Virus record (IMG/VR): IMGVR_UViG_3300037069_002972
Span: 1 to 22,366 of that record
Direction: 5' to 3' (one strand)
DNA from: a virus
Length of the DNA stretch: 22,366 bases
Part shown: positions 6,194 through 12,149 of the stretch, in pieces
How positions within the stretch are numbered: the first letter of the stretch is position 1
Layout: each line of letters opens with the position of its first letter
The notes under the pieces: model-generated
Database searches by the model: none
What the model saw: the letters and a program-made list of their open reading frames with translations, nothing else
What the model was told of the DNA's origin: nothing
Made by a program: the position numbers and the translations under genes

Positions 6194-6234
6194 CGCCTTC
6201 GGCAAGGGGCGCGCTCACCGCGTGGCCACTTATC

Positions 6235-6266
6235 GAAGCCGCTAGGGCTTCATTGCGAGAGAGACC
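6235..6266 (+). promoter_or_regulatory. Stem-loop + GCGAGAGAGACC leader of gene 6267-6587
   Basis: GAAGCC (6235-6240), loop GCTAG and GGCTTC (6246-6251) form a perfect 6-bp stem, followed by ATT and GCGAGAGAGACC (6255-6266) abutting the ATG. The same GCTAG loop recurs at 7521-7525 with a different stem. Confidence 0.65.
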
Positions 6267-6587
6267 ATGCACACCGAAACCATCACCAGGCCCAAGCCGC
6301 GCGCTTCGCGTGAGCTGGAAGCGGCCATTCAGGGCGTCCGCTCCAGCGCGTTCCAAGACTCCATCGGCGGCGTGATCCTGGCCCGATTGCGGGACGGGGC
6401 TTCGACCTACTTCACCAAGGGAGCCGAAGCGCGCGCCTTCTGGCGTGGCGTCTACGACTCCGGCGACGGGTCGTTCGACTTCATGGCGTCGGAATACGAC
6501 GGCCTGATGCAATCGCCCAAGGCGATGCATGGCCGCCCCGATGCGTCCGGCCTGTTCTGGGTCTGGGAAGAGCGGGGGCAAGCATGA
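6267..6587 (+). CDS. Hypothetical protein, 106 aa
   Basis: ATG 6267 directly follows GCGAGAGAGACC. The product starts MHTETITRPKPRASRELE, then has an AAIQGVRSSAFQDSIGG helix, GASTYFTKGAEARAFWRGVYD, SFDFMASEYDGLM and a C-terminal GLFWVWEERGQA. A small alpha/beta fold with many aromatic residues is suggested. The stop overlaps the start of the next gene (ATGA), so translation is coupled. I do not recognise the family. Confidence 0.7.
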   Translation: MHTETITRPKPRASRELEAAIQGVRSSAFQDSIGGVILARLRDGASTYFTKGAEARAFWRGVYDSGDGSFDFMASEYDGLMQSPKAMHGRPDASGLFWVWEERGQA

Positions 6588-6859
6588 CCCGCGCCGACTG
6601 GAACGCCCAAGCGGCTGAAATCGCCGAGGCTGACGCCGAAATGACCGCCGACATCAAGAGCTGGCGCAAGGAGCTGGCCAGCCGGCGCATCGCACGCCGC
6701 GCCCTGCGCCGGGCCAAGCCCCGCCAGAGCCTCAAGAGCCGGATCAGCGGCGCTGGCGAGGTCTGCGCGGGGTATTGCGTGATCGCTATCTTCTGGTCGC
6801 TGTCGGTGGTCGCCAAGGGGGTAGGGGCCTTTCCCAGCGCCCGCCGCCTGCGCCGCTGA
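6584..6859 (+). CDS. Basic protein with a possible membrane segment, 91 aa
   Basis: It starts at ATG 6584, inside the stop of the previous gene, behind a GGGGGC stretch. Residues 1-30 form an acidic/Ala helix (DWNAQAAEIAEADAEM). Residues 31-55 are strongly basic (RRIARRALRRAKPRQ). A hydrophobic stretch, CAGYCVIAIFWSLSVVAKGVG (about 61-81), could span the membrane once, with a basic end RRLRR. The order, with basic residues on both sides, leaves topology uncertain. Function unknown; a small phage membrane protein is the best description. Confidence 0.62.
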   Translation: MTRADWNAQAAEIAEADAEMTADIKSWRKELASRRIARRALRRAKPRQSLKSRISGAGEVCAGYCVIAIFWSLSVVAKGVGAFPSARRLRR

Positions 6860-6896
6860 TCCTTCCTCATCAGCAACCTCATTCACGAGAAAGACC
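6856..6896 (+). promoter_or_regulatory. Stem-loop + CACGAGAAAGACC leader of gene 6897-7469
   Basis: CTGAT (6856-6860) pairs with ATCAG (6869-6873) across an 8-base loop and overlaps the stop codon of the upstream gene. CACGAGAAAGACC (6884-6896), a diverged form of the motif, abuts the ATG. Confidence 0.45.
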
Positions 6897-7469
6897 ATGA
6901 CCAAGAAGATTGTTGACCCGGAAGACCCGACTGTCCGCCTGGCGCGCGCCGAGGAGGTCTATGACACCCGCTTCCCCTTCCGCCCCAGCCCGTTGAATCC
7001 GGTCGCCAGCCCTTTCACCAAACTCATGAACGAGATGGGTCCCGGAACGGATTCCACGGAGCTTTTCGCCCATGATTACAAGGAGGCTGAAAAGGACGTG
7101 AAGAAGCGCCACCTACACGAAACGGTGGTCGCCATGTCTACATCAACGCCGCCCACGGTGCTGCCGTCCGAATGGTGGGACGCCGGCAATATCCCGCAAG
7201 CGCTTCACGCGGCCTGCTGGCTCGGCTTCGTGGCGCTCATGGCCAAGACCTCGACGCCCGATGAACTGCTGAACGATGGCGGGATCATTCACAATCTCTC
7301 CCACCTGATGCTGCCGCCGTCGAACTTCAGGGGCAATGAGGCCCTGGTGGAACGTCTGCGTGGAAAGATGGGCGACATGCTGCGCGCCTTGGAGGCCAAG
7401 ACGCCGGGCTTCACGCGTCCGGTTCCGGTGGACCTCAAGGCGCTCTATCCGGACATCGCGACGGCATAG
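6897..7469 (+). CDS. Hypothetical protein, 190 aa
   Basis: ATG 6897 follows CACGAGAAAGACC. The N-terminal third (MTKKIVDPEDPTVRLARAEE, then FPFRPSPLNPVASPFTKLMNEM) is polar with many prolines. The central part has YKEAEKDVKKRHLHETVVAM, and VLPSEWWDAGNIPQALHAACWLGFVALMA looks like a buried helix pair. The end (NLSHLMLPPSNFRGNEALVERLRGKMGDMLRALEAKTPGF) is helical. No motif I know is present. It is one of the longer proteins of the rightward accessory operon. Confidence 0.7.
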   Translation: MTKKIVDPEDPTVRLARAEEVYDTRFPFRPSPLNPVASPFTKLMNEMGPGTDSTELFAHDYKEAEKDVKKRHLHETVVAMSTSTPPTVLPSEWWDAGNIPQALHAACWLGFVALMAKTSTPDELLNDGGIIHNLSHLMLPPSNFRGNEALVERLRGKMGDMLRALEAKTPGFTRPVPVDLKALYPDIATA

Positions 7470-7514
7470 CCACCCCCTTGTGCGCCCCTGGCTTCGCTGC
7501 CGGGGGCGTAGCGG

Positions 7515-7548
7515 GGGGCGGCTAGCGCCCCGGAAAGCGAGAGAGACC
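7515..7548 (+). promoter_or_regulatory. Stem-loop + GCGAGAGAGACC leader of gene 7549-7680
   Basis: GGGGCG (7515-7520), loop GCTAG and CGCCCC (7526-7531) form a perfect stem, followed by GGAAA and GCGAGAGAGACC (7537-7548) abutting the ATG. Another GC-rich hairpin with a TTCG loop lies just upstream, around 7485-7508. Confidence 0.65.
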
Positions 7549-7680
7549 ATGCCTGAAACTCAGACGCGGGACCACGCCGCGCTCGTCTGGCTGTTGATGG
7601 GTCCGATAGACCCGGAAGACTTCGAGCGCGACCGCTGGCAAGACGACGGTGGCCCCCTGGCTCCCGATGAGGAGGCCTGA
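7549..7680 (+). CDS. Hypothetical acidic protein, 43 aa
   Basis: ATG 7549 is set by the abutting GCGAGAGAGACC. The product starts MPETQTRDHAALVWLLMGPI and continues DPEDFERDRWQDDGG to end LAPDEEA. It is short and acidic with one hydrophobic helix-sized patch (ALVWLLMG), too short to span a membrane. The stop lies four bases before the next ATG. Family unknown. Confidence 0.6.
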   Translation: MPETQTRDHAALVWLLMGPIDPEDFERDRWQDDGGPLAPDEEA

Positions 7681-7684
7681 CGCC

Positions 7685-8068
7685 ATGCCGCTGCAAATGA
7701 GCCTGGAAAAGGCGCAAGCGCGCTGGGAAGCCGACAAGGACAACCACGACAAGGCGAACGACTACCTGGGTCGCATCGCCGCCGCCTACATCCTGGGGCT
7801 GACCACGGAGGACGAGACGCTCACCCATGCGCGCAACCTGCTGGCCTGGGCCAAGACCAAGGTCGATCCGACCGTGGTGGAGAACCTGGAGAAGCTTCTC
7901 ACCATGGCCCCCGAAATCCCGCCGGAAATCGCCCACCACATCGCCAAGATGCTTGCCGAGAAAGGCCACGAGATCGAGTCGGCTTCGGTGGTGGAGGTGG
8001 ACAATGGCGGCGTGGCGACCATCCGCGTGAAGGGCGGCAAGTCGGAGTCCAGCACGACCGTTCACTAG
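7685..8068 (+). CDS. Hypothetical helical protein, 127 aa
   Basis: The start MPLQMSLEKAQARWEADKD at 7685 is favoured over 7649 because GATGAGGAGG lies just upstream and the earlier frame overlaps gene 7549-7680. Residues 1-100 are almost entirely charged helices (DKANDYLGRIAAAYILGL, THARNLLAWAKTKV, VVENLEKLLTM, IAHHIAKMLAEKGHEIE). The C-terminus (SASVVEVDNGGVATIRVKGG) is a short beta pair with a Ser/Thr tail. No family recognised. Confidence 0.68.
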   Translation: MPLQMSLEKAQARWEADKDNHDKANDYLGRIAAAYILGLTTEDETLTHARNLLAWAKTKVDPTVVENLEKLLTMAPEIPPEIAHHIAKMLAEKGHEIESASVVEVDNGGVATIRVKGGKSESSTTVH

Positions 8069-8076
8069 GAACATGG

Positions 8077-8118
8077 GCCGGCGGGTGCGTCGGCTCTCCA
8101 CCCATTGCGAGAGAGACG
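8077..8118 (+). promoter_or_regulatory. Stem-loop + GCGAGAGAGAC leader of gene 8123-8395
   Basis: GCCGGC (8077-8082) pairs with GTCGGC (8089-8094) with one G-U pair. TTGCGAGAGAGACGACCC follows, with GCGAGAGAGAC at 8107-8117 and the ATG at 8123. Confidence 0.5.
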
Positions 8119-8122
8119 ACCC

Positions 8123-8395
8123 ATGTTCCAGAGGATTCGATTCAAGATTCCCGGCTTCAAGCCGTTCTATGTCTACGTTCGCGTCGCCCGCCGGAGCTGC
8201 GAGCACATCTGCTTTATCGGGGCTCTGATGGATTGCGGGAGCTATGCAATCCACCTGGAGCCCTTCGCGCTGGTGCTGTTCGGCAAGGCGGCCTTCGCCA
8301 TGGGCGCGGCCGGCGTCTACCTCTTCCACTACGAAGAGCACGTCTTCCACGTTCACGACCTTCCCACCCTAGAAAACCCGGAGCCGGTCAAATGA
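8123..8395 (+). CDS. Hypothetical protein with a hydrophobic core segment, 90 aa
   Basis: ATG 8123 follows GCGAGAGAGACGACCC. The N-terminus is basic and beta-like (FQRIRFKIPGFKPFYVYVRVARR), then CEHICFIGALMDCG, then a hydrophobic stretch FALVLFGKAAFAMGAAGVYLF (about 50-70) that may be a single membrane helix. A His-rich tail follows (HYEEHVFHVHD). Its TGA overlaps the ATG of the DoxX-like gene, so the two are probably made together and may act in the same membrane. Not recognised. Confidence 0.65.
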   Translation: MFQRIRFKIPGFKPFYVYVRVARRSCEHICFIGALMDCGSYAIHLEPFALVLFGKAAFAMGAAGVYLFHYEEHVFHVHDLPTLENPEPVK

Positions 8396-8874
8396 TCCTG
8401 CTTTCACCTATCCAAGGCCTGGGCGCTTTCGATGTGGCTTCCCTTGTGGACCGCATGGCGCTTGGGGCCTTCTTCACCATCAGCGGCTTTCACAAGCTGT
8501 TCAACCAGAGCCGCCGCGCCAGCCTCGCCGCCACCTTCAAGGCCGACAACTGCTATTCGCCGGTCATGATGTGGCTCATCCCCATGGGCGAGCTGTTCGG
8601 CGGCCTTGCGGTGGCCACGGGCTTCCTGACGCCGCTGGCCTGTCTGGGGCTCATCGTCATCTGCGGCGGGGCCTGTCTCAAGGATGGGCTCAAGCGGGTG
8701 CGCGCCTGGGTTCCCTTGGACCGCGCCGACGCGATGGACGATGTGCTCTATCTGCCGGAGACCCTGTACATCCTGATGCTGGTCTTCCTGATCCTGATCG
8801 GCCCGGGCGCGTACAGCCTGGACGCCCGTATCTGGCCGCAGATTCTGCAAAATTCTCTCAGCCTCACCTCTTGA
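8392..8874 (+). CDS. DoxX-like membrane protein, 160 aa
   Basis: ATG 8392 overlaps the stop of the previous gene (ATGA). The product is hydrophobic with about four membrane segments: around 15-33 (VDRMALGAFFTISGFHKLF), 57-77 (PVMMWLIPMGELFGGLAVATG), 80-97 (LACLGLIVICGGACLKDG) and 122-142 (LYILMLVFLILIGPGAYSLD). The first-helix FHKLF and the GELFGGLAVATGFLTPLA segment fit DoxX/DoxD-type quinone-related membrane proteins. Bacterial members are linked to redox and thiol-stress systems; a phage copy is unusual, and its role here is inference. It ends about 70 bases before the next gene. Confidence 0.7.
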   Translation: MILLSPIQGLGAFDVASLVDRMALGAFFTISGFHKLFNQSRRASLAATFKADNCYSPVMMWLIPMGELFGGLAVATGFLTPLACLGLIVICGGACLKDGLKRVRAWVPLDRADAMDDVLYLPETLYILMLVFLILIGPGAYSLDARIWPQILQNSLSLTS

Positions 8875-8904
8875 GTATGCTCAAGCCAATCCTACATCGG
8901 ACTT

Positions 8905-8940
8905 GGCCTAGCAATCACGCCGAAGGCCTTTCGAGAGAGA
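8905..8940 (+). promoter_or_regulatory. Stem-loop + CGAGAGAGACC leader of gene 8946-9122
   Basis: GGCCT (8905-8909) pairs with AGGCC (8924-8928) across a 14-base loop. TTTCGAGAGAGACCACC follows and the ATG is at 8946. A TGCTCAAGCC element lies upstream at 8878-8887. Confidence 0.45.
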
Positions 8941-8945
8941 CCACC

Positions 8946-9122
8946 ATGACCACCGCTGTTCTGACCCGTCATCCGACCACCGGCGCTATCAAGGTGAAGC
9001 CCGTCGCCGGCTCGGCCCCGACCGCCGAGGACAAGGCCGCCGTGAACAAGATGCTCACCGACCTCCTGGGCTCCGCGCCGGATGACGCCAGCGACTTCTT
9101 CGATGACGACGACTGGTGCTGA
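8946..9122 (+). CDS. Hypothetical protein with acidic tail, 58 aa
   Basis: ATG 8946 follows CGAGAGAGACCACC. The product starts MTTAVLTRHPTTGAIKVKP, has PTAEDKAAVNKMLTDLLGS, and ends DDASDFFDDDDWC. The strongly acidic tail ending in Trp-Cys is unusual. It sits alone in a single-gene unit with a TGCTCAAGCC element and leader upstream and a terminator downstream, so it is probably expressed on its own. Function unknown. Confidence 0.65.
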   Translation: MTTAVLTRHPTTGAIKVKPVAGSAPTAEDKAAVNKMLTDLLGSAPDDASDFFDDDDWC

Positions 9123-9153
9123 TCGCGCCGCAGTCGCAGTAAGCGTAAGCGTT

Positions 9154-9207
9154 GAGCCCGCCCCGGGAAGTCCCCGGCGGCGGGCTCTTTACGTTTGGAG
9201 CCCAAAC
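9154..9207 (+). terminator. Strong terminator after gene 8946-9122
   Basis: GAGCCCGCC (9154-9162) pairs with GGCGGGCTC (9179-9187), with an inner CCGGG/CCCGG stem and TTTACGTTT after it. A second perfect hairpin, GTTTGG (9193-9198) with CCAAAC (9202-9207), follows at once. The first is a good intrinsic terminator for the rightward transcript. Confidence 0.75.
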
Positions 9208-9246
9208 GGATTCGATCCGGTGAAACTTAGCTCGCCTATCGAGTCG
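9205..9246 (+). repeat. Diverged copy of the 5618-5660 spacer element
   Basis: The stretch starts AACGGATTCGATCCGG and ends AAACTTAGCTCGCCTATCGAGTC. It resembles 5618-5660, with 20 of 23 positions identical in the second half (AAACTTRGCTYGCCTATCGASTC). Both copies sit in regulatory spacers at the heads of gene units, so a shared regulator site or recombination site is possible. Confidence 0.55.
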
Positions 9247-9327
9247 GGATCATCCGGGGCCAGCGGCCCGTCCCACACGATCAAGGGTGTTACACGCCAA
9301 CCGTCGCCCACTTCAAAACACCGGCTG

Positions 9328-9355
9328 TTGACTTCAACGCGCGGGCTCGTATGCT
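9328..9355 (+). promoter_or_regulatory. Sigma70-like promoter for gene 9406-9486
   Basis: TTGACT (9328-9333), a 16-base spacer and TATGCT (9350-9355), the -10 overlapping the TGCTCAAGCC element. Transcription would start near 9362, at the base of the hairpin leader of gene 9406-9486. This is the best match to a housekeeping promoter in the rightward operon. Confidence 0.6.
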
Positions 9356-9363
9356 CAAGCCAA

Positions 9364-9398
9364 CCACGGTCAACGGGACCGTGGCCATGCGAGAGAGA
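9364..9398 (+). promoter_or_regulatory. Stem-loop + GCGAGAGAGA leader of gene 9406-9486
   Basis: CCACGGTC (9364-9371), loop AACGG and GACCGTGG (9377-9384) form a perfect 8-bp stem. CCAT and GCGAGAGAGA (9389-9398) follow, with the ATG at 9406. With the promoter at 9328-9355 this is the clearest complete example of the leader family. Confidence 0.7.
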
Positions 9399-9405
9399 CA
9401 CGACG

Positions 9406-9486
9406 ATGAGCAAAGCAAAGGCGGCCCGTGCGATCCGGGCCTTGCGTCAGGCCGAGCTGGCCGCCTTCCGCAAGGGGGGCAAGTAA
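9406..9486 (+). CDS. Very short basic protein, 26 aa
   Basis: ATG 9406 follows GCGAGAGAGACACGACG behind a promoter and a perfect hairpin. The product begins [20 protein letters not shown] and ends FRKGGK: a single basic amphipathic helix with Ala, Arg, Lys and Leu. It could bind RNA or DNA or a partner protein, but nothing in the sequence shows which. The stop is one base before the next ATG, and its GGGGGGCAAG end supplies the ribosome site of that gene. The leader, promoter and spacing support reality despite its size. Confidence 0.6.
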   Translation: MSKAKAARAIRALRQAELAAFRKGGK

Positions 9487-9487
9487 G

Positions 9488-9712
9488 ATGGCCCGCAACG
9501 CCCTCACCGAGGACAAGCCAACCCTCTTCGTTGACCAGTACGGAAAGAAGGTCGTGGCCGCCAGCGCCAAGGCGCTCTGCGAGGCCGTGGGGTATCGCAA
9601 GGCCTCAAAGCAATACGCGGACAAACGAGACGGACGCGTCGTCTGGAATGGCTATGTCGTGGGGCCTTATTGGTTCACGGCGTTCAAATGGCGGGAAGTC
9701 CCGGTCAACTGA
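9488..9712 (+). CDS. Hypothetical protein, 74 aa
   Basis: ATG 9488 is one base after the stop of gene 9406-9486, behind AAGGGGGGCAAG. The product starts [20 protein letters not shown], then [20 protein letters not shown], and ends [18 protein letters not shown] strand-helix-strand pattern with aromatic C-terminus resembles small phage DNA-binding or inhibitor proteins in general shape, but no specific family is recognised. It is co-transcribed with the 26-aa gene. Confidence 0.66.
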   Translation: MARNALTEDKPTLFVDQYGKKVVAASAKALCEAVGYRKASKQYADKRDGRVVWNGYVVGPYWFTAFKWREVPVN

Positions 9713-9781
9713 GCGCCTCTCACTAAGCGGAGAACCCGCCCAAGGCCCGGAGCGCTGCAAAGCGTGGCCGGGCCGAAGGCG

Positions 9782-9806
9782 TGGGGATTGGCCCCATGCG
9801 AGAGAG
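9782..9806 (+). promoter_or_regulatory. Stem-loop + GCGAGAGAG leader of gene 9810-10412
   Basis: TGGGG (9782-9786), loop ATTGG and CCCCA (9792-9796) form a perfect stem. GCGAGAGAG (9798-9806) follows, with the ATG at 9810. A larger GC-rich imperfect hairpin (GGCCCGG...CCGGGCC) lies just upstream. Confidence 0.6.
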
Positions 9807-9809
9807 CCC

Positions 9810-10412
9810 ATGAAAATCAAAATCAAGTCGCGACTCGGAGCCGTGCTATTCGCGGCCGTGATCGCCAACGATACTGCGCCAACACTCCAAGTGCGGGAAG
9901 CGGTCAAAGCCGCCGTGGCGGCAAAGGCGGACCTGAGCGGGGCGGACCTGAGCGGGGCGTACCTGAGCGGGGCGGACCTGAGCGGGGCGTACCTGAGCGG
10001 GGCGGACCTGAGGAGGGCGGACCTGAGCGGGGCGGACCTGAGGAGGGCGTACCTGAGCGGGGCGTACCTGAGGGGGGCGGACCTGAGCGGGGCGGACCTG
10101 AGCGGGGCGGACCTGAGGAGGGCGTACCTGAGCGGGGCGGACCTGAGCGGGGCGGACCTGAGCGGAACCAAAGAGAGGCCCGAACTTGTGATCGCCTCCC
10201 TAGGCGGCAGGGCTTCCCGCAGCGACGGTTACGAATTCCTGATTTTCAATATGGAAAAAGGGGCTGCGATCATCCGCGCCGGCTGTCAGACGCGCACCAT
10301 TGCCGGCTACCGCCAGCATGTCGCCTCCGACTATCCTGACACGCCCAAGGCCAAGGAAACGCTGCGCATCCTGGCGTTTCTCGCGGCGCAGGCTAAAGCC
10401 GATCCGTGGTGA
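9810..10412 (+). CDS. Pentapeptide-repeat protein, 200 aa
   Basis: ATG 9810 follows GCGAGAGAGCCC. Residues 1-39 form a basic N-terminal segment with helix ([17 protein letters not shown], then [11 protein letters not shown]). Residues 40-119 are 16 pentapeptides A(D/Y)L(S/R)(G/R), predicting a right-handed beta-helix of about four turns. The C-terminal 80 residues ([12 protein letters not shown] to end) carry [28 protein letters not shown] and a closing helix. That matches the C-terminal part common in phage-encoded pentapeptide proteins (G..I..GC..GT...F...V). Some pentapeptide proteins inhibit gyrase; the function of this one is unknown. The near-identical 15-bp DNA units imply length variation by slippage. 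Confidence 0.85.
   Translation: MKIKIKSRLGAVLFAAVIANDTAPTLQVREAVKAAVAAKADLSGADLSGAYLSGADLSGAYLSGADLRRADLSGADLRRAYLSGAYLRGADLSGADLSGADLRRAYLSGADLSGADLSGTKERPELVIASLGGRASRSDGYEFLIFNMEKGAAIIRAGCQTRTIAGYRQHVASDYPDTPKAKETLRILAFLAAQAKADPW
9927..10166 (+). repeat. 15-bp tandem repeat array coding pentapeptides
   Basis: Sixteen 15-base units, consensus GCGGACCTGAGCGGG with GCGTAC and CTGAGGAGG variants, show very little third-position divergence. The core GACCTGAGC is also the core of the 12-bp array at 1531-1830 when read on the same strand. Confidence 0.9.
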
Positions 10413-10439
10413 CCTAACCTGCTTTGCGCTAACGCGCCC

Positions 10440-10470
10440 AAGCCGGGAGCCTGAAAGGGTGGCCCGGCTT
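10440..10470 (+). terminator. GC-rich hairpin between the pentapeptide and DUF932 genes
   Basis: AAGCCGGG (10440-10447) pairs perfectly with CCCGGCTT (10463-10470), followed by TCGG rather than a T tract. It may weaken read-through or simply protect the transcript end. Confidence 0.4.
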
Positions 10471-10476
10471 TCGGCG

Positions 10477-10503
10477 TGCGGGCTCATCCGCAAGCGAGAG
10501 AGG
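10477..10503 (+). promoter_or_regulatory. Stem-loop + GCGAGAGAGG leader of gene 10512-11537
   Basis: TGCGG (10477-10481), loop GCTCAT and CCGCA (10488-10492) form a perfect stem, followed directly by GCGAGAGAGG (10494-10503), with the ATG at 10512. Confidence 0.6.
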
Positions 10504-10511
10504 ATCACACA

Positions 10512-11537
10512 ATGTCTCACGAATTGGCGACACGCGCGGACGGCAAGAAGGCCATGGCTTATGTGGGCAAAACCCCGTGGCACGTCCTCGGCGAAGAGCT
10601 GAAGCCCGGCGCGCCCCTGGAAGTCTGGACCACGGCCGCCGGCCTAGATTGGGAAGCGCTGGTCACGCCGTCGCAATACGAATTCGGCGGCCAGCTCGTC
10701 ACCGACCACAACGCCTTCCACATGGTGCGTAGCGACACCGGCGCGTCGCTCTCGGTCATGTCCAAGAAGTACAAGCCGGTCCAGCCCGCCGAGGTCATGG
10801 GCTTCTTTCGGGATTTCATCCTCACCGATGAGCGGTTCCAACTGGAAACGGCCGGCGCGCTCAAGGGCGGGCGTGTTATCTGGGGGCTCGCCAAGTTCTC
10901 GGACCCCATGACCGTGGCCGGTGACGCCCACACGCCTTACGTGCTGCTCACCACGTCCTACAACGGGACCATGGCGACCACGGCGCAAGGAACCATGGTG
11001 CGGGTTGTCTGCAACAACACGCTCACGGCCAGCGTCTACGGCGGCGAGAAAGCCATGGTGAAGGTCCCGCACTACAAGGACTTCGGCAACGCCACGGTGA
11101 AGGCCGACGCGGTGGAGCGGCTGGGGCTCATCGTCACCGGATATGACCGTTACAAAGCGCTTGGCGAGGCGCTGGCGGGCGTCAAGCTGGCGGCCTTTCA
11201 GGTGGAAGGCCTTTTCAAGCGCCTGACCATCGACAAGGCCGCCAAGGGCGACACCGACAAGACGCCCACGTCCAAGTCCCGCAATCAGCTCGAAGCCTTG
11301 CTCTCCAGCTACCGCGACACGCTGGCGGAGGGCACGCAAGGGGGCACGGCGTGGGCGGTGCTCAACGGCGTGACTCGCTATGTCGACCACGCTCGCACCA
11401 CGCGGGACACGGCTGGCGAAGGAGCCGGCGGCGCGCGCATGGCTTCGGCGCTCCTTGGCTCCGGCGCTGGCCTCAAGCGCGAGGCCCTGGACGTGCTCGC
11501 CGACCTCGGCCATATCAAGCTGGCCAACGCGGCCTAG
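10512..11537 (+). CDS. DUF932 (phage/plasmid-like protein), 341 aa
   Basis: The start MSHELATRADGKKAM at 10512 follows GCGAGAGAGGATCACACA; an upstream in-frame start at 10476 lies inside the hairpin leader and is rejected. The protein has the DUF932/TIGR03299 plan: AYVGKTPWHVLGEEL near the start, then DWEALVTPSQYEFGG, ASLSVMSKKYKPVQPAEVMGFF, a GGRVIWGLAKF strand, then YVLLTTSYNGTMATTAQGT with RVVCNNTL, then a helical C-terminal half. Such proteins are common on phages, plasmids and ICEs; their biochemical role is not settled. The length is typical. It is the last gene of the rightward accessory operon and is followed by a terminator. Confidence 0.9.
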   Translation: MSHELATRADGKKAMAYVGKTPWHVLGEELKPGAPLEVWTTAAGLDWEALVTPSQYEFGGQLVTDHNAFHMVRSDTGASLSVMSKKYKPVQPAEVMGFFRDFILTDERFQLETAGALKGGRVIWGLAKFSDPMTVAGDAHTPYVLLTTSYNGTMATTAQGTMVRVVCNNTLTASVYGGEKAMVKVPHYKDFGNATVKADAVERLGLIVTGYDRYKALGEALAGVKLAAFQVEGLFKRLTIDKAAKGDTDKTPTSKSRNQLEALLSSYRDTLAEGTQGGTAWAVLNGVTRYVDHARTTRDTAGEGAGGARMASALLGSGAGLKREALDVLADLGHIKLANAA

Positions 11538-11622
11538 CACGGGGCCAACGAGGCCTTAGAGCCGACGCGCGACTGGGATCATCGCGCTATATGGGGGCGC
11601 TACGAACCCCCCTCACCTCACA

Positions 11623-11652
11623 GGCCGCCCCTCACCGGGCGGCCTTTCTTTT
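11623..11652 (+). terminator. Intrinsic terminator after the DUF932 gene
   Basis: GGCCGCCC (11623-11630), loop CTCACC and GGGCGGCC (11637-11644) form a perfect 8-bp stem followed by TTTCTTTT. It ends the 6062-11537 operon. The stretch CGAACCCCCCT before it also precedes the similar terminator at 3203-3240, so the two terminators may be diverged copies. Confidence 0.88.
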
Positions 11653-11808
11653 GGCCGCAACTCGAAGGCTTTGTTTTGGATTGACCAAGCGAGCGGCGCG
11701 GCCACGAGGGGGCTCTATAAGGCGCGTGTGGTGGCTTGAGCATAAGAAAGGCCACGATCCTAAGACCGGGGCCAATTTGAAGGACCGTGTAACACCCTCT
11801 CCGGAGGG

Positions 11809-12009
11809 CTAGAGCATCGGGGTAAGGTCACCCGCCAGCGCCGCCTTGGCCGCCAGCCGCAGCGCGTTGGCTTCCCGCCGGTACTTGGCCGCGTAGGGTC
11901 CGGAGCCGTGAGCCTCGGCCATGCGATCACAGAAATCAGCCTTGTATTCGCGGCGGCGGGCCAACGATGCGCCAAGCCGCGCCTGCATGGGGCAGAGAGG
12001 TTCGCTCAC
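11809..12009 (-). CDS. Hypothetical basic protein, 66 aa (GTG start)
   Basis: The GTG at 12009 is chosen because CAGGAG lies about nine bases upstream and it overlaps the stop of the previous gene (GTGA). The product starts MSEPLCPMQARLGASLARRRE, then YKADFCDRMAEAHGSGPYA, and ends RLAAKAALAGDLTPML. It is basic and helical with two Cys. It is the last gene of a three-gene coupled unit. Not recognised. Confidence 0.62.
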   Translation of the reverse strand: MSEPLCPMQARLGASLARRREYKADFCDRMAEAHGSGPYAAKYRREANALRLAAKAALAGDLTPML

Positions 12010-12149
12010 GTGCGAATCTCCTGGGACGGCGGTGCTTGGTACAGCACGGCGGTTAGGGCTGGCGTGGCGGTGACGTGGTGCGCCGACCAGCCAAGGGCGA
12101 GGCCCGCGACGAAGGTTGCCGCCATCGCGACGAGTCCATGGCGGATCAT
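12006..12149 (-). CDS. Small membrane or exported protein, 47 aa
   Basis: ATG 12149 overlaps the TGA of the upstream gene and its own TGA overlaps the GTG of the next gene, so this short gene fits exactly between two others. The product starts MIRHGLVAMAATFVAGLALG, a positively charged start plus a hydrophobic helix, then WSAHHVTATPALTAVLYQAP and ends SQEIRT. A single membrane anchor or uncleaved signal is likely. A small spanin- or holin-like role is possible but unsupported by any motif; it lies far from any endolysin in this window. Confidence 0.6.
   Translation of the reverse strand: MIRHGLVAMAATFVAGLALGWSAHHVTATPALTAVLYQAPPSQEIRT

Noticed and set aside
7445-8356. A 303-codon minus-strand frame across genes 7549-8395.
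   Set aside because: It has no leader or ribosome site, and crosses three plus-strand genes each with its own start signal.
9201-9230. GGATTCGATCC, resembling a tRNA T-arm and a possible attachment site.
   Set aside because: The flanks do not form a 5-bp stem and no acceptor or anticodon arm is present.
9605-10171. A 188-codon minus-strand frame of Leu-Arg-Ser-Ala-Pro repeats.
   Set aside because: It is the reverse shadow of the pentapeptide array; the repeat frame and C-terminal domain are on the plus strand.
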